64,000 nucleotides of DNA from Sphingobium sp. CCH11-B1 (GCF_001556865.1 NZ_LSJY01000028.1:13430-77429); one strand, 5' to 3'. Shown: positions 23,420 through 32,643, numbered from the stretch's first letter. Made by a program: numbers and translations. Notes: generated by a model not told the origin, from the letters alone.

Positions 23420-24901
23420 TCACCAGCTGACGGCGATATATTTGGCCTCGCAATATTCCAGCAGCCCGTGGTGCGACCCTTCGCGGCCCAGCCCGCTCTG
23501 CTTGACGCCGCCGAACGGCGCCGCCGCGTCAGAAACGAGGCCGCGATTGATGGCGACCATTCCCGCCTCGATCTGCTCGGCCATTTGCAGCCCTCGCTTG
23601 AGGTCGTTGGTATACACATAGGCAGCCAGACCATATTCGGTCGCGTTGGCGAGCGAGACAGCCTCTTGCGGGTCGTCGAAGGGGATCACCGCCGCGACCG
23701 GCCCGAAAACTTCGGTGCTCAATATCTCGGACCCCGGCTGGACATTGGCCAGAACCGAGGGCGGATAGAAGAAACCGGCACCGGCCGGTGCCCGCCCGCC
23801 CAGCTTTATTTCCGCCCCGCGACTGACCGCATCGGCGACCAGATGTTCGATCTTGTCAATAGCCGCCCGGTTGATCATCGCGCCGCATTGGGTCGCGCCT
23901 TCCAGGCCCGGCCCCATCTTCATCGCGCTCATATGGTCCACCAGCTTGGCGACAAAGGCGTCGTGGATGCCGCGCTGGACATAGAAGCGGTTCGCCGCCG
24001 TGCAAGCCTCGCCCGCGTTGCGCATCTTGGCGACAAGAGCGCCTTCGATCGCCTCGTCCAGGTCCGCGTCGTCCAGCACCAGGAACGGCGCGTTACCGCC
24101 AAGCTCCATGGACGAGCTTATGACCTGGTCGGCCGCCTGGCGCAAAAGGATGCGACCCACCTCGGTCGATCCGGTGAAGGACAATTTGCGGACCCTGGGG
24201 TCGTGCAGGATGTCGCCGCAAACCGGCCCCGGATCGCTTGTGTTGATGACGTTCACGACGCCGGCCGGCACGCCCGCCCGACGCATGATCTCGGCCACGG
24301 CCAGCGCGGTCAGCGGCGTTTCCTCGGCAGGCTTCAGGATGCAGGTGCAACCTGCCGCGAGCGCGGGCGCGATCTTGCGGGTCGCCATGGCAGCCGGGAA
24401 GTTCCACGGCGTGATCAGCAGCGCGATACCGATCGGCTGATATTGCACCATGATGCGATTGGCGCCGCCCGGCGACACGGACAGTTCGCCATTGATGCGC
24501 ACCGCTTCCTCCGCATACCAGCGGAAGAATTCGGCCGCATAGGCGACCTCGCCGCGCGCATCGGCCAGTGCCTTGCCGTTTTCGAGCGTGATGAGCTGGG
24601 CCAGCCATTCCTGCTCCGCCATCATGGCGTGGAAGCAGGCGAGCAGGATATCGGCGCGCTTGCGCGGCGGCGTTGCCGCCCACGCTCGCGCCGCAGCGGA
24701 TGCGGCATCCACGGCGGCAATGCCCTCGGCCGGACTTGCATCGGCTACCGACGTCAGCACCGTTTCGGTGGCGGGATCGAGGATGTCGATGCGCTTGCCG
24801 CTGACGGCCGCCACCCATTGCCCGCCAATCAGAAGATCGGTTGGAATGGCGAATGGGCCGGCATGGCCTTCAGTGGTTGTGCAGGTGAAGCTGTTCGTCA
24901 T
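23420..24901 (-). CDS. NAD(P)-dependent aldehyde dehydrogenase (succinate-semialdehyde dehydrogenase-like)
   Basis: 493-residue cytosolic dehydrogenase. Catalytic features are Asn167 (ITPWNFP), Glu266 (MELGGN) and Cys300 (NAGEACTAANRF); the cofactor region has KPAEETPL and FTGSTEVG. The C-terminal SGLGREGSHHGLLEYCEAKYI is characteristic of the GabD/succinate-semialdehyde group, so an omega-oxo acid is a likely substrate. It lies 21 bp after the iron alcohol dehydrogenase gene, giving a cytosolic alcohol-to-acid pair inside the operon. The large plus-strand frame over this gene is a shadow. Confidence 0.94.
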   Translation of the reverse strand: MTNSFTCTTTEGHAGPFAIPTDLLIGGQWVAAVSGKRIDILDPATETVLTSVADASPAEGIAAVDAASAAARAWAATPPRKRADILLACFHAMMAEQEWLAQLITLENGKALADARGEVAYAAEFFRWYAEEAVRINGELSVSPGGANRIMVQYQPIGIALLITPWNFPAAMATRKIAPALAAGCTCILKPAEETPLTALAVAEIMRRAGVPAGVVNVINTSDPGPVCGDILHDPRVRKLSFTGSTEVGRILLRQAADQVISSSMELGGNAPFLVLDDADLDEAIEGALVAKMRNAGEACTAANRFYVQRGIHDAFVAKLVDHMSAMKMGPGLEGATQCGAMINRAAIDKIEHLVADAVSRGAEIKLGGRAPAGAGFFYPPSVLANVQPGSEILSTEVFGPVAAVIPFDDPQEAVSLANATEYGLAAYVYTNDLKRGLQMAEQIEAGMVAINRGLVSDAAAPFGGVKQSGLGREGSHHGLLEYCEAKYIAVSW

Positions 24902-24922
24902 GGCGGACCTTGTGGCAGAGGA

Positions 24923-26158
24923 TCAGACGGCGCGGAGCGCGGCGCGCTCCCCGGAAAATGCGGCCCGGGTGATGGCCTGCATCGCGATCAGATCGAGGGG
25001 GCGGGGGTTGTTCTTGACCAGCCGGGCGGCGTTCAGCGCATTTTCAGCGACGAAGTCCTGCTGGTCCTCCTTGAGGCCCAGCGCCGCGAGCGAGCGGGGA
25101 ATGGCAACCCGGCCGAGGAGATCGGCAACAGCGTCGATGAACGCCTGGGACAGGTCGGCTTCGGGGCTGTCCGGCAACTGGATCGTCCGAGCGAGTTCAG
25201 CGAAAGCGGCGCGGCAAAAGGGCTGGTTATACTGCATCACGAAGGGCAGCAGCGTGGCAACGCCATCGCCGTGGGCGGTGTGGGTGAGGTTACCGACCGG
25301 ATATTGGATCGCATGCGCTGCCGCGGTGCCCGCGGTGCCGAAAGCGCAGCCAGCCGCAAGGGACGCAAGCATCAGCCCCTCGCGCGCTTCGATGTCGCTG
25401 CCGTCGCGATAGGCCCGTTCCAGATAGAGGAAGATATTGGCGATCGCCAGGCGAGCGAAATGGTCCGAAAGGAGGTTCTTGCCGACAAAGACATGGTCCT
25501 GCGTCAACATGGGGTCGGCGGGGCGCGCCAGCGTCGTATAGGCCTCCACCGCATGCGTCAGCGCGTCGGCGCCCGAACAGGCGGTCAGGGTCGGGGGACA
25601 GGTGACGGTCAATTCGGGATCGCAGATCGCGACCAGCGGTATGAGATGCGGGCTGGCGATGCCGATCTTCGCGCCGCGTTCGTCATCGGACACCACGGCG
25701 ACGGGCGTCACTTCCGACCCGGTGCCTGCCGTGGTCGGCATCGCGATCAAGGGCGTGACCGGTCCTGGGACCGCAAACTCGCCATAATAGGAGCGCAGAT
25801 CGCCGCCATGAGTCAGCAGGACAGCGACGACCTTTGCCATGTCCATGGAACTGCCGCCGCCAATGCCGATGACGACATCGGGCACGAAGCTTCGCACTTC
25901 CTCGACACAGGCCTTGATCGGCCCGATCGGAAGGTCAGGGATGGTCCGGTCGAAAACATGGACGTCCATGCCATGGGTTTTCAGGTCCGCGACCATGGCG
26001 TGGAATTCGGGCTGTGCGCCCTGCCGCTCATCCGTGCAGATCAGCGCGCGCTTGCCCAGTTTGCTGGCGACCGCGCCCAGCGCATGACGCTGACCCCGCC
26101 CGAACAGGACCGATCGCGGCAGGCGAAGCGCGCCGAAAGCATAGGGGGTGTCGCTCAC
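24923..26158 (-). CDS. Iron-containing (group III) alcohol dehydrogenase
   Basis: 411 residues with the family layout: the N-terminal nucleotide-binding domain with GIGGGSSMDMAKVVAV, PTTAGTGSEVTPVAV, then the all-helical metal domain with SGADALTHAVEAY, HAIQYPVGNLTHTAHGDG supplying the iron/zinc histidines and VMQYN. It should interconvert a primary alcohol or hydroxyacid and an aldehyde or oxo-acid with NAD(P). The group also includes maleylacetate reductases and hydroxyacid-oxoacid transhydrogenases, so the exact activity is open. Its ATG overlaps the stop of the cytochrome gene upstream as ATGA. Confidence 0.93.
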   Translation of the reverse strand: MSDTPYAFGALRLPRSVLFGRGQRHALGAVASKLGKRALICTDERQGAQPEFHAMVADLKTHGMDVHVFDRTIPDLPIGPIKACVEEVRSFVPDVVIGIGGGSSMDMAKVVAVLLTHGGDLRSYYGEFAVPGPVTPLIAMPTTAGTGSEVTPVAVVSDDERGAKIGIASPHLIPLVAICDPELTVTCPPTLTACSGADALTHAVEAYTTLARPADPMLTQDHVFVGKNLLSDHFARLAIANIFLYLERAYRDGSDIEAREGLMLASLAAGCAFGTAGTAAAHAIQYPVGNLTHTAHGDGVATLLPFVMQYNQPFCRAAFAELARTIQLPDSPEADLSQAFIDAVADLLGRVAIPRSLAALGLKEDQQDFVAENALNAARLVKNNPRPLDLIAMQAITRAAFSGERAALRAV

Positions 26159-26553
26159 TTCTTGTTACCGTCCGCGCCATATTGCTTCAGATAGGCGATC
26201 ACATCGGCGCGATCCTGCGGCGATGCCATGCCGGGGAAAATCATTTTCGTGCCGGGCACGAGCTTGGCCGGCCCCTGCAGCAGCTTGTCGATGCTGGCCT
26301 CGTCCCACTTGATGCCCGACGCCTTCATCGCCGGCGAATAGCGGTAGCCCGCCTCGGCACCGGCGGCGCGACCGACCACGCCGTTCAGCGCCGGACCGAT
26401 CGAGCGCGCCGGATTAGGCCCCACCTTGTGACAGGCGGCACACCGGGCGAAAATCTGCTGGCCCTTGGCGGGATTGCCCTTGGGCGCGGCAGCCAGCGCA
26501 GTGCCGGCCAGAGCCACCGCTCCAATCCCTGCGGCGAATATCCAAGTCTTCAC
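26155..26553 (-). CDS. Cytochrome c2/c550-type periplasmic cytochrome
   Basis: 132 residues with a signal peptide (MKTWIFAAGIGAVALAGTALA). It is a classical class I fold: haem site CAACH at residues 38-42, GPNPARSIGPALNGVVGR with the conserved proline-rich loop, and Met104 in GTKMIFPGM as axial ligand. The C-terminal helix is DVIAYLKQYG. It follows the GMC subunit gene by 40 bp and probably carries electrons from that dehydrogenase. Length and motifs match soluble c2 cytochromes and not the multi-haem subunit of gluconate dehydrogenases. Confidence 0.93.
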   Translation of the reverse strand: MKTWIFAAGIGAVALAGTALAAAPKGNPAKGQQIFARCAACHKVGPNPARSIGPALNGVVGRAAGAEAGYRYSPAMKASGIKWDEASIDKLLQGPAKLVPGTKMIFPGMASPQDRADVIAYLKQYGADGNKK

Positions 26554-26593
26554 TTACCTAAACCTCCTATGGTGCGCGTCGCGCGCACGATGT

Positions 26594-28369
26594 TCAAACC
26601 AGGGCGCCGGGGCGCTTGAGATATTTCTTGGTGATGGCGTCCGCCGCCCAGAATGCGAGGGCTCCGACCGGGCCCGTGGGATTGCGCCCGGCATTCTGGG
26701 GGAACACGCAGGAGCCGAGCACGAACAGGTTCGGCACGTCCCAGGACTGGCAATATTTGTTGAGAGCGCTGGTCTTGGGATCGTCACCAAACACCACACC
26801 GCCGGTATTGTGCGTGGTCTGGTAGAAACCGCTGTTGAAATGGCCGAAGCTGCGCGGCATCCCGGCTCCGCCTTCCTTGCGGCCAGTGATCTCCTCGGCG
26901 ATCCGTTGGCAGACAGCGCTGTGGGCCGCCATCAGCTTCTGCTCATTGGGCTGCCAGTCGAAGGTCAGGCGCAGCATCGGCCGGCCGAACGCGTCCCGGT
27001 AAGTGGGGTCGAGATCGAAATAATTCTGCCGATAGCTCATCACCGCGCCCTGATGGCTGACACCGGCGACATGATGATAGGCATCGACCATCGCTTTCTT
27101 CCATCCCTTGCCCCACCGGGGCTGGCCGGGCATCGTGGGATGATAGGTCAACGGGTCGCCGCTGTTGCTGCCGATGCTGATGCCACCGCCGCCGATATAG
27201 CCCGCCTTGGCGAAGTCATAATTGTCGCCGTTGAAATCGTCGATCCAGCTGCCAAGTGCGCCCGATCCCATGAAGGGGTTGGTGAACGTATTGCTGTCCA
27301 GCAACAGCCGCGCGCCGCCACCGCCCTGAAAGGCGTAATTGCGGCCGATGACGCCCGTATTGGTCTTGGGATCATAAGGCTGGCCGATGCCCGAATGGAG
27401 CATCAGGTGGACGTTCCCGGTGACGAAAGCGCCCAGAATGACAAGATCGGCGGGCTGTTCGATCTCACGGCCGCGTGCATCGACATAGGTGACGCCGGTC
27501 GCGCGCTTGCCGTCGGAATCCAGATTGATCTTCACCACCGTGGCATTGGTGCGAAGCTGGAAATTGGGGTTCTTGCGCGCCAGCGGCAGCATCAGGAAAT
27601 GCGGGCTGGCCTTGGCATTGGCTTCGCAGCCATAGGCCGTGCAATGGCCGCAATAATGGCACTGGCCAAGCGCGATCCCATCGGGATTGACATAGTCCTG
27701 CGAACAATTGGCCGTTGGGATCGGGAATGGATGATAGCCAAGATTGGCCGTCGCCTTGTCGAACAGCGTCATGACATGCGACGCCGTCATAGGCGGCGTG
27801 GGATATTCATTCTGGCGGGGCGCTTCGAACGGATTGCCTCCGGCGACCTGGCGCCCCTTTATGTTACCGGCCTTGCCCGATATGCCGCACACTTTCTCGA
27901 ACCGGTCATAATAGGGTTCAAGCTCGTCATAGGAGACGGGCCAGTCCTGAAGGTTCATGTCCTGCGGAATAATGTTCTTTCCATATTTGCCGATCGTGCC
28001 GGAGCGCATCTTGTGCTCCCATTCCGACCAGCGCCAGGTAAGCCCTGACCAGTGCGCGCCCGATCCGCCGACATTGGTGCCGGGCCAGTAGAAACCGTGT
28101 TGCCGGATCGGCAAGGCCACCTGATCCATGCTGTTCCTGAAGGTGATGGTTTCCTGTGACAGGTCCTGCACCATGTGGAGCCGGCGACTATATTTGAGCG
28201 CGTCATGCGCCTGGGGGCCCGCGAAATCGGGGACGGTGTCCTGCGGCCGGCCGCGTTCGAACATCACCACCTTGAGCCCGGTGGGCGCCAGTTCCTTGGC
28301 AACGATGCCACCGGTCCAGCCCGACCCGACGATCACGACGTCAACAGGAGGGAGCTTCGTCGCCATCAA
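26594..28369 (-). CDS. GMC-family FAD-dependent dehydrogenase, large subunit (gluconate 2-dehydrogenase/fructose dehydrogenase type)
   Basis: 591-residue flavoprotein. FAD binding: VIVGSGWTGG (residues 13-20) and GTNVGGSGAHWSG (97-109). The active-site pair is in THNTGG and GRNPTGPVGAL near the C-terminus. A cysteine run C237-x2-C240-x2-C243-x4-C248 (QCHYCGHCTAYGC) stands where three-subunit FAD-glucose and fructose dehydrogenases have their iron-sulphur site. No signal peptide is seen; export would be as a complex on the Tat signal of the small subunit, as in known relatives. The stop of that small-subunit gene overlaps this start as ATGA. It likely oxidises a sugar acid, polyol or similar alcohol in the periplasm. 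Confidence 0.92.
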   Translation of the reverse strand: MMATKLPPVDVVIVGSGWTGGIVAKELAPTGLKVVMFERGRPQDTVPDFAGPQAHDALKYSRRLHMVQDLSQETITFRNSMDQVALPIRQHGFYWPGTNVGGSGAHWSGLTWRWSEWEHKMRSGTIGKYGKNIIPQDMNLQDWPVSYDELEPYYDRFEKVCGISGKAGNIKGRQVAGGNPFEAPRQNEYPTPPMTASHVMTLFDKATANLGYHPFPIPTANCSQDYVNPDGIALGQCHYCGHCTAYGCEANAKASPHFLMLPLARKNPNFQLRTNATVVKINLDSDGKRATGVTYVDARGREIEQPADLVILGAFVTGNVHLMLHSGIGQPYDPKTNTGVIGRNYAFQGGGGARLLLDSNTFTNPFMGSGALGSWIDDFNGDNYDFAKAGYIGGGGISIGSNSGDPLTYHPTMPGQPRWGKGWKKAMVDAYHHVAGVSHQGAVMSYRQNYFDLDPTYRDAFGRPMLRLTFDWQPNEQKLMAAHSAVCQRIAEEITGRKEGGAGMPRSFGHFNSGFYQTTHNTGGVVFGDDPKTSALNKYCQSWDVPNLFVLGSCVFPQNAGRNPTGPVGALAFWAADAITKKYLKRPGALV

Positions 28370-29112
28370 CTAAGATCCTGGATCGAAAGGGGTACGTCGA
28401 CGCGATACGGACGGTTGCGCCATTCGGCGATCTTGTCCGCGTACATTTCACCCACGCCCGGATAGCCCAGCATCTTCCACGACGCTTTTCCGCGGTTGCC
28501 GCCATAGATCGGGTCCGCGAAGAAGCCGTCCATCGCCAGCTGGAAGAGCGTGTTGAAAAAGGTGCGGGTCGGCACGCTCGGCAGCTCGATCTTGCCGGCC
28601 TCAAGCATCGTCACAAATGCGATGCGGTCGGCCTCTTCAAGCGTATCGAAGCTGGCCCCGCCCTTGCTGGCGCGCAGATGATCGTTCACATCGGCGATGC
28701 CGACCCGCACGAGCTGGTTGGGGGTCAATTTCAGCTGATAGCCCTGCTCGGGCGTCCCCTCCTGGAACGGCCCCTGCAGATACATGCGATCGCCATTGCC
28801 CCAGCCGCTGTCCAGTTGGCGGTCGATGAAGATGGCGACGCCCAGGTCCGTCCCCTTCGCGCTCAAGTCATCCTGCGGGATCAGCGTATCGACAAAGGCT
28901 TCGACAAAGGCTGCCTCGTCGGGATTGAGGAAGATATAGCCGGGCGACACCGCGCCATCGGCAGGCTGCGCCGCATTCGCCGCTGGCATGGCCATCTGGT
29001 GCCCGGCATGCGTTTCCTGAGCCGCGGCGGCGAACGGCGCGGCGGCCATGCCGACGCCAAAGCCTGCCAGTTTCAGCAGGGTGCGCCGATCGGTTTCGGG
29101 CTTTTCCGTCAT
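28366..29112 (-). CDS. Gluconate 2-dehydrogenase subunit 3-like small subunit, Tat signal
   Basis: 248 residues. The N-terminus carries a Tat signal (DRRTLLKLAGFGVGMAAAPFAAAAQ), which in characterised three-component dehydrogenases carries the folded GMC subunit across the membrane. The mature part has the subunit 3 pattern AAFVEAFVDTLIPQDD, GVAIFIDRQLDSGWGNG and GASFDTLEEADRIAFV. A His/Met-rich linker (ETHAGHQMAMP) follows the signal. The start at 29112 overlaps the upstream MFS stop as ATGA, excluding a longer frame. It forms one enzyme with the flavin subunit just downstream. Confidence 0.92.
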   Translation of the reverse strand: MTEKPETDRRTLLKLAGFGVGMAAAPFAAAAQETHAGHQMAMPAANAAQPADGAVSPGYIFLNPDEAAFVEAFVDTLIPQDDLSAKGTDLGVAIFIDRQLDSGWGNGDRMYLQGPFQEGTPEQGYQLKLTPNQLVRVGIADVNDHLRASKGGASFDTLEEADRIAFVTMLEAGKIELPSVPTRTFFNTLFQLAMDGFFADPIYGGNRGKASWKMLGYPGVGEMYADKIAEWRNRPYRVDVPLSIQDLS

Positions 29113-30431
29113 GTCCGCTGCTCCTGCCCGTCCCGCAACGTGCGCGAGGCGTCGATGCGCAGGAACAGCCCCGCTGCGATCAGGCACAGGACGGATAGGA
29201 CCGCGAACGCCGCGAACCAGCCGCTCATCGTGACGATATAGCCGGTGACCGCCGCAGCGACCGCCGCGCCGCTGTTGCCCAGCGTGTTCATCACGGCCGA
29301 AACGGAGCCGGCATATTCGCCGCCGATGTCGAGCGTGACCGCCCATGATACGCCGACGGTCAGCTCAAGCCCGAACAGCGCGAAGCAGAAACAGATGATG
29401 CTGGCCACATGCCCGTCCATAGCGGCGGCCAGCGGGATCATGACGGCGGCCGTGAGGAAGCCGACAATGGCGACGCTGCGCCGCGCCATCTTCAACCCCG
29501 CGCCGCGCTTCACCAGAAGATCGGATGCCCAGCCACCCAGCAGGTCGCCGATCACGCCGGCCATCAACGGCATGCTGGCGAACAGTCCCATCAGCGCGAT
29601 GTCGAACCCGCGGGCATCGTGCAGATATTTGGGAAACCAGGTCAGGAAGATGTTGATGCAATAGGCATAGCAAAAATACATCGCCGACAGCACCCAAAGC
29701 TGGGAATTCCCTAGCAAATGGCGCCACGGCACGCTCGTCCGGGCGCGCCCTGCGCCAAGAGCGCCTTCGATCATCTCCAGTTCGGCTTGGTTGACCGACG
29801 CGTGTTCGCGCGGCGTGTCGCGATAATAATAGAACCACAGCGCCGCCCAGGCGACACCGACGAGCGCGAACACCATGAAGGGCATGCGCCAGCCGAACTG
29901 CACGATCAGAAGTGCCACGAACACCGGAGTCACCGCCCCCCCGAGGCGCGCGCCCGCATGGGTGACGCCTTGCGCCCAGCCACGCTCCGACGGCAGCATC
30001 CAGCGGGACAGAGAACGCGTGGCGATGGGAAAAGCGCCGGCCTCGCCCATGCCGAACAGGAAGCGGCACACCATCATCGATCCAGCCGACCACGTCATCG
30101 CTGTCGCCGCCGTGAAGGTCGACCACCACAGCACCACCCCCGTGAGCGCCCGGCGGGGGCCAAAGCGATCGCCCAGCCAGCCACCGGGGATCTGGAACAG
30201 GGCATAGGCGATGGAGAAGGACGCGAATATCCAGCCCATGGTCACGGGCGAGAAGCCATATTCCTCCTCAATCACCGGCGCGGCCGTCGCGATGACGACG
30301 CGGTCCATATAGGTGATGAGATAGGCCAGCACCGTCAGCCAGAGAACGACGTGGCGCGCCCGGGTTGGGCGCATAGCCGCTGTCACTGACGCGGCTTGCT
30401 GATCGGGCAGTGCCGTTGCCTCTCCGGTCAC
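29109..30431 (-). CDS. MFS transporter, anion:cation symporter (ACS) family
   Basis: 440 residues with twelve membrane helices, second ACS-type carrier of the island. Signatures: LITYMDRVVIATAAPVI, GWLGDRFGPRRALTGV and the central loop DTPREHASVNQAELEMIEGAL. It overlaps both neighbours (ATGA at each end), so it is a fixed member of the operon. Two different carriers suggest either two substrates or import of both the parent compound and its oxidised acid. Direction and substrate are not decided by sequence. Confidence 0.93.
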   Translation of the reverse strand: MTGEATALPDQQAASVTAAMRPTRARHVVLWLTVLAYLITYMDRVVIATAAPVIEEEYGFSPVTMGWIFASFSIAYALFQIPGGWLGDRFGPRRALTGVVLWWSTFTAATAMTWSAGSMMVCRFLFGMGEAGAFPIATRSLSRWMLPSERGWAQGVTHAGARLGGAVTPVFVALLIVQFGWRMPFMVFALVGVAWAALWFYYYRDTPREHASVNQAELEMIEGALGAGRARTSVPWRHLLGNSQLWVLSAMYFCYAYCINIFLTWFPKYLHDARGFDIALMGLFASMPLMAGVIGDLLGGWASDLLVKRGAGLKMARRSVAIVGFLTAAVMIPLAAAMDGHVASIICFCFALFGLELTVGVSWAVTLDIGGEYAGSVSAVMNTLGNSGAAVAAAVTGYIVTMSGWFAAFAVLSVLCLIAAGLFLRIDASRTLRDGQEQRT

Positions 30432-31810
30432 GGACGCCCCTCACACGCGGACGCCGCCCGGCCCTTGCAGGTCTGCCAGATCGTGGGAACCTTTGTCCCG
30501 CTGATATAGACCGAACTGATGGCCCGTGTGTTGCGGATGTCCCTGGTCGGGTCGCGGTCCAGCACCAGCAGGTCGGCCCATTTCCCCGGTGCGACCGTAC
30601 CAATGTCCTTGGCGCCCATGAATTCGGCATTTGCGCTTGTCGCCGCGGTCAGCGCCTGCATCGGCGTAATGCCGGCCTTCACCATCAATTCCAGTTCCCA
30701 ATGCGCGAAATAGCCGGGGAAGCGTGCGGTCGGGCCACTGTCCGTACCCATGCCATAGCGGATGCCGGCCTTCACCTCGCGCCCGAAATTGTCCGACGCC
30801 TGTTTCAGCGCGGCCGCATATTTGGGGAAGTTGGGCGCCGCGCCTAACTTAGCCGCGCGCTCCGGGCTCTTGAGCTCGGCCAGCACCGCCGGGGTCACGC
30901 CACGCGAAAAGAAGGGATCGTCGAGGAAGGGCAGTGTCTTATAGATGAAGGATGCCTCACGGCTTAGCGTCGCGGCCATCTGCCACACGCCCTTCGCCTT
31001 CATCTGGCCAATCAAGGCGTCGTCCACTCCGCGATCGCGCACCGAATGGGCAAAGCCATTCACGCCTTCGCGCGTCAATTCAGCAGCATTGTCATAATAG
31101 AAGATGTGCGCGACCGTCTTCTTGCCGTCCTTGCGCGCCTGATCGATGACGGCGGTGCTGATCGACGGCGGCATCCGCTCGTCCAGCATGCCGAATTCGT
31201 CATCGACCCATAATTTGATGAGGTCCGCGCCCTTGGATGCCTGAGCGTCCACCATCGTGCGCGCTTCATCCGGTGTCGCCACCGACTGGTCCAGCCCAGG
31301 CACGCCTCCATAGCTGCCCTTGAACACGACGCCCTGCCCCACGGTATAGACGCGGGGATTGGATGTCCGCCCCTTGCGCTGCTGCTGGATGGGGAAGATC
31401 AGATCCTGCTCGGTGCCCAGCGCCTGGACGGTCGTCACACCATAAGCGGCATAGGTCTTGAGCTGGTCCTCGATATTGGCCGTGGTTTGATATTTGAGAT
31501 CCTGGGTGATGCCGTTGACCAGACCAAGATGGACATGACTGTCGATCAGGCCGGGCATCAAATACTTGCCCGCCAGTTTTTCAACCTTGGCCCCTGCTGG
31601 TGCCTTCAGCTTGCCGACCGGGCCGACCCAACTGATCTTGCCGTCCGTCATGACAAGCGCCTGGTTGGCCATGGGCGCGCGACCGGTGCCGTCGATCAGC
31701 GTGAAGTCGCGCAACACGAAAGTTTCGGCCAGCGCTGAACCCGACAGGCCTGCCAGCATCGCCGCCGCAAAGCAGCCTAAAGAAAATCCGGTCTTCCCTG
31801 AAACGCGCAT
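30428..31810 (-). CDS. Secreted metal-dependent amidohydrolase
   Basis: 460 residues with a signal peptide (SLGCFAAAMLAGLSGSALA-E). It is an amidohydrolase-superfamily barrel: HxH in DSHVHLG, a candidate bridging lysine in LIKLWVDDE, histidines in VAHIFYYD and FAHSVRD, and the catalytic aspartate in YGMGTDSG. The composite beta-sandwich (LRDFTLIDGTG and KWADLLVLDRDP) is typical. It belongs near imidazolonepropionase/prolidase-like periplasmic hydrolases, and could open a lactone, amide or ester. It is the first gene of the nine-gene operon; the ribosome site GGAGAGG is 6 nt before the ATG and operator O4 is 22 bp upstream. Confidence 0.9.
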   Translation of the reverse strand: MRVSGKTGFSLGCFAAAMLAGLSGSALAETFVLRDFTLIDGTGRAPMANQALVMTDGKISWVGPVGKLKAPAGAKVEKLAGKYLMPGLIDSHVHLGLVNGITQDLKYQTTANIEDQLKTYAAYGVTTVQALGTEQDLIFPIQQQRKGRTSNPRVYTVGQGVVFKGSYGGVPGLDQSVATPDEARTMVDAQASKGADLIKLWVDDEFGMLDERMPPSISTAVIDQARKDGKKTVAHIFYYDNAAELTREGVNGFAHSVRDRGVDDALIGQMKAKGVWQMAATLSREASFIYKTLPFLDDPFFSRGVTPAVLAELKSPERAAKLGAAPNFPKYAAALKQASDNFGREVKAGIRYGMGTDSGPTARFPGYFAHWELELMVKAGITPMQALTAATSANAEFMGAKDIGTVAPGKWADLLVLDRDPTRDIRNTRAISSVYISGTKVPTIWQTCKGRAASACEGRP

Positions 31811-31831
31811 ACCCGTCCTCTCCAGACCTGT

Positions 31832-31848
31832 TTCATATCATATATGAT
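31832..31848. promoter_or_regulatory. Island operator O4 (TTCATAT-CAT-ATATGAT)
   Basis: Site with one mismatch to the perfect repeat and the same 3-bp spacer, in the 113-bp gap between the gntR-type gene and the amidohydrolase. It also contains a 12-bp palindrome ATCATATATGAT. It should control the nine-gene operon 31810-20857. Confidence 0.72.
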
Positions 31849-31923
31849 CCGGCGAGATTGTGGTAAGTGGTGCCAGCAGGCGCGTCAAGGGCCTTCATCT
31901 TGATTTGCGACAGTTCAGCCGCT

Positions 31924-32643
31924 TCAGTCGCGGCGGGTACCAGTCGCGTGATCCATCCGCCGTTGCGAACAGCTGAGATGGTCGCGAACCGAATGTTCGG
32001 CCGCCACAGGATCGTGCGCCAGCAAGGCGGCGATGATGAGCTGATGCTCGCGCGCCGCGATCTCGGGCGCGTTGGGCTGGGCGCTATGCTGATACAGGGA
32101 TCGGAAAATCTGGAGATGAGCATGGAGCCGTTCGATCGTTTCCTCGATCAGCCGGTTGCCGCTTCCCTTGGCTATTAGTCTGTGTAATTGCGCATCCGCT
32201 TCGGCGAAGCGAGCGTAAGCCTGCTCGTTTCGCTCCACCACGGCATCCATGTCTGCCTGGATGTTTTGGAGAATCGAAAGGGTTTCCTCGTCCATATGCT
32301 CGGCTGCCCGCGCCGCGGCATAGGGTTCGATCAACAGGCGGAGGGTGTAGAGGTCGTGCACCTCTTCCGGCGTCATCTGCGGACTGGCGCGATAGCCGAC
32401 ATTGGTCGTCTTATAGACCAGCTTTTCCGCTTCAAGCTGGCTCAAAGCCTCGCGTATCGGGGTTTGGGAGATGCCCAGTTGACGCGCGACCGTATCGATT
32501 GGAATCCGCTCCCCCGGCGCGATCTTCACCGTCATCAGCATGGACAGGAGATGCTCGTACGCGCGCTCGACCAACGTCGGCGCGGTTCGGCCGGGAACCT
32601 CCGTGGCAGGGAGAGACTGAGCTATAATCCTGAGTTCTGACAT
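31924..32643 (-). CDS. GntR-family (FadR/FCD subgroup) transcriptional regulator of the island
   Basis: 239 residues. The N-terminal winged helix is at about residues 25-90 (IDTVARQLGISQTPIREALSQLEAEKLV). The C-terminal FCD ligand domain contains the metal-binding pattern of acid-responsive members: EADAQLHRLI, REHQLIIAAL and SVRDHL. Such regulators bind carboxylic acids or CoA esters and usually repress. It lies at one edge of the island and directly upstream of the long operon on the same strand. Its proposed targets are the ATCATAT-N3-ATATGAT sites at 12471, 14338, 18816 and 31832, plus a weaker match before its own start at 32671-32687. Confidence 0.92.
   Translation of the reverse strand: MSELRIIAQSLPATEVPGRTAPTLVERAYEHLLSMLMTVKIAPGERIPIDTVARQLGISQTPIREALSQLEAEKLVYKTTNVGYRASPQMTPEEVHDLYTLRLLIEPYAAARAAEHMDEETLSILQNIQADMDAVVERNEQAYARFAEADAQLHRLIAKGSGNRLIEETIERLHAHLQIFRSLYQHSAQPNAPEIAAREHQLIIAALLAHDPVAAEHSVRDHLSCSQRRMDHATGTRRD

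Noticed and set aside
23363..26194. 943-codon plus-strand reading frame
   Set aside because: It runs opposite the aldehyde dehydrogenase and iron alcohol dehydrogenase genes, whose motifs are intact. Its own product has no domain and a shadow-like composition.
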